From JALYUM01 sp036688685 (GTDB taxonomy: Bacteria > Pseudomonadota > Gammaproteobacteria > Burkholderiales > Burkholderiaceae_D): a stretch of DNA of 64,000 bases. The notes beneath the pieces are model-generated. The model saw nothing but the letters and a program-made list of their open reading frames with translations, was not told the origin of the DNA and made no database searches. Where the stretch lies: NCBI RefSeq assembly GCF_036688685.1, contig NZ_JAQQPS010000017.1:1-64000 (forward strand), given 5' to 3'. Shown here in pieces: positions 62,330 to 64,000 of this stretch; within the stretch, counting starts at the first letter, position 1, and each line of letters begins with the position of its first letter. A program made the translations under genes and the position numbers.

Positions 62330-64000
62330 ATGGACATCCCGGAGCAACCCGCGCAAGCTGCGCAACCTTCCCACCTGCATGTGCCCGCACCCATCGTGGC
62401 GCGCTGGAAACGTGTGCGTGCCTGCTACCGCTACGCCAACCTTGCCACGCACCACGTACTTGGCTTCGTCGTGAAGACCACGCTGTTCGTGTACTTCGCG
62501 TTTGCGGTGCTGCTGTTGGTGTTGCGTTATGTTGTGCTGCCGAACATCGATCTGTACAAACCGGAAATCGAACGCCTGGCCGGGCGCGCGCTCGGCAACC
62601 AGGTCACCATCGAGCGCCTGTATGCCGCCTGGGACGGCTTGCGTCCTTCCCTGTTTCTGGGCGATGTGACCTTGCGCGATGCCCAGGGCCGGCAAGTGCT
62701 GGCGCTGCCGTCGGTACAGGCGACCTTGTCGTGGTGGAGCGTGATGGCGCGCGAGGTGCGCTTCGAATCGCTTGCCATCATCCGGCCGCAGCTGGCCGCC
62801 CGGCGCGACGCCAGTGGCGCGCTGTTCATTGCCGGCGTGCGCATCGACCCGAATCAAAGCGGCGACGGCAGCGGCGCCGACTGGTTGCTGCGCCAGCGCG
62901 AAATCGTCATCCGTGAGGGGCGCGTGGTCTGGACCGATGCCCAGCGCGGCGCGGCGCCGCTGGCGCTCGACGGGGTGGCGCTGGTGTTGCAAAACAATTG
63001 GAACAGTCACCGCTTCGCCTTGCGCGCCACGCCGCCGCGCGCGCTGGCGCAACCGCTCGACGTGCGCGCCGCGTTCACCCATCCGCCGTTTGTGCGCCAC
63101 CCGTCGAATGCGCGCTTGTGGCGCGGCGAAATGTATCTCGACCTGCGCGAGACCGACCTGGCTGCGTGGAAACCCTATCTCGATTACCCGTTTGCACTGA
63201 CGCAGGGTAAAGGCTCGCTGCGCGCCTGGCTGACCCTCGACCAGGCCCGCCTGGCCGGCTTCACGGCCGACGTCGGCCTGGCCGGCGTCGCGGCGCAGCT
63301 GGCGCCACACCTGCCGCCGCTGGCGCTGGCGCGCATGAGCGGGCGCGTGGCCGTGCGCGAAGAACTGCATGGCGCCGGCACGGCCGGCAAGCCGACCTGG
63401 GGCGCTTACGGCCACGCCATCACGCTGACCAATTTTGCGCTGACCACCGGCGCCGGCCTGCAACTGCCGCCCACCACGCTGGCCGAAACCTTCGTGCCCG
63501 CGCGCGCCGGCAAGCTCGAGCAGGGCAGCCTGCGCGTCAGCACGCTCGAACTGGGCGCCGTGGCCGAGCTGGCCGCGCAACTGCCGCTGAGCGACTACCA
63601 GCGCACCCTGCTGGCCGATTTTGCGCCGCAGGGCACCGTCAACGATGTGGCGCTGGCGTGGCGCGGACGCTATCCGGCGGCGCAGGCAAGTTTCAAGGTC
63701 AAGGCCGCCGTGCAGGGCTTGCGCCTGACTGCGCAGCCGGCGCGTGCCGCCACGGCCGCCACGGCGACGGCGCCCGCGCGTGCAGCGCGCCCGGCCCTGG
63801 CCGGCGTCGACAACCTCAGCGGCGCCATCCAGGCCAGCGAGCAGGGCGGCAGCGTGGCCGTTGCCAGCGACAATCTGGTGCTGCACCTGGGCCCGTGGTT
63901 CGCCGAAGACGCGTTCCCGCTCGATGCGCTGGCAGTCAAGGCGCGCTGGTCATTCCCGCATAAAAAGCTGCAGGTCGATATCGACCAGGCCGAGGCGCGG
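62330..64000 (+). CDS. YhdP/AsmA-like family protein (partial, runs off right edge)
   Basis: Open to the window edge with at least 557 codons. A cytoplasmic N-terminal segment is followed by one membrane helix (about residues 45-67), then a long periplasmic AsmA/DUF3971-like domain of beta-strand-rich repeats (NIDLYKPEIERLAGRALGNQVTIERLYAAWDGLRPSLFLGDVTLRD). YhdP-family proteins of Gammaproteobacteria are long and implicated in phospholipid transport to the outer membrane; members next to glnE are common in Betaproteobacteria. The start at ATG 62330 has no strong ribosome-binding site. The C-terminus lies outside the window. Confidence 0.87.
   Translation, partial: MDIPEQPAQAAQPSHLHVPAPIVARWKRVRACYRYANLATHHVLGFVVKTTLFVYFAFAVLLLVLRYVVLPNIDLYKPEIERLAGRALGNQVTIERLYAAWDGLRPSLFLGDVTLRDAQGRQVLALPSVQATLSWWSVMAREVRFESLAIIRPQLAARRDASGALFIAGVRIDPNQSGDGSGADWLLRQREIVIREGRVVWTDAQRGAAPLALDGVALVLQNNWNSHRFALRATPPRALAQPLDVRAAFTHPPFVRHPSNARLWRGEMYLDLRETDLAAWKPYLDYPFALTQGKGSLRAWLTLDQARLAGFTADVGLAGVAAQLAPHLPPLALARMSGRVAVREELHGAGTAGKPTWGAYGHAITLTNFALTTGAGLQLPPTTLAETFVPARAGKLEQGSLRVSTLELGAVAELAAQLPLSDYQRTLLADFAPQGTVNDVALAWRGRYPAAQASFKVKAAVQGLRLTAQPARAATAATATAPARAARPALAGVDNLSGAIQASEQGGSVAVASDNLVLHLGPWFAEDAFPLDALAVKARWSFPHKKLQVDIDQAEAR

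Overview
The window is GC-rich, gene-dense chromosomal DNA from a betaproteobacterium, most likely Oxalobacteraceae (Massilia/Duganella/Janthinobacterium-like). This is inferred from gene content and order: ispB | rplU-rpmA-obgE-proB, nth-rsxB, PHA-metabolism genes, glnA followed by ntrBC, several very large TonB-dependent receptors, and dispersed GC-rich palindromic repeats. No plasmid, phage, CRISPR array or intact insertion sequence is visible.

Layout. 1-6.3 kb: tRNA-Pro(CGG), octaprenyl diphosphate synthase, ribosomal proteins L21/L27, the GTPase ObgE, a small membrane protein, glutamate 5-kinase, then endonuclease III and an RnfB-like ferredoxin on the opposite strand. 6.3-12.7 kb: an RcnB-like periplasmic protein, intracellular PHB depolymerase, a ferredoxin-NADP reductase and FdxA, a gluzincin metallopeptidase, a PHA-system protein, an acyl-CoA-binding protein and an FKBP isomerase. 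12.9-16.4 kb: a tightly packed four-gene operon (YVTN propeller, NodB-type deacetylase, fatty acid hydroxylase/sterol desaturase, EI24 membrane protein). 16.6-22 kb: a divergent bifunctional penicillin-binding protein overlapping a TAXI-type binding protein, then tandem and palindromic repeats and a rhodanese.

22-28.7 kb: the nitrogen-control locus. glnA has a recognisable sigma-54 promoter and three NtrC-type upstream sites, and is followed by a DUF4124 gene, ntrB and ntrC. glnE, whose product modifies GlnA, lies near the right edge, so most of the glutamine synthetase control circuit is in one window. corA and an NAD(P)-binding protein follow. 28.9-32.2 kb: a porin, a small PstS-like binding protein and a methyl-accepting chemotaxis protein form an apparent sensory operon. 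32.3-36.8 kb: an NTF2-like protein, a GcvA-like LysR regulator with a LysR box, an 11-codon leader and a divergent 39-residue micro-ORF, an RhtA-like exporter and a large FAD-dependent oxidoreductase.

37-59 kb: outer-membrane receptor territory. There are four intact TonB-dependent receptors (one of the Oar type) and one decayed receptor pseudogene, interrupted by a housekeeping block (rsmE, tkt, gap) and a surface-polysaccharide acyltransferase. The pseudogene and the receptor upstream of it share a promoter-proximal inverted repeat at almost the same distance from the start codon. The window ends with glnE and the divergent, truncated start of a YhdP/AsmA-like gene.

Start codons were adjusted where the family N-terminus, ribosome-binding site or overlap favours an internal start. 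All functional calls rest on motif and family recognition from the sequence; no database search was run.
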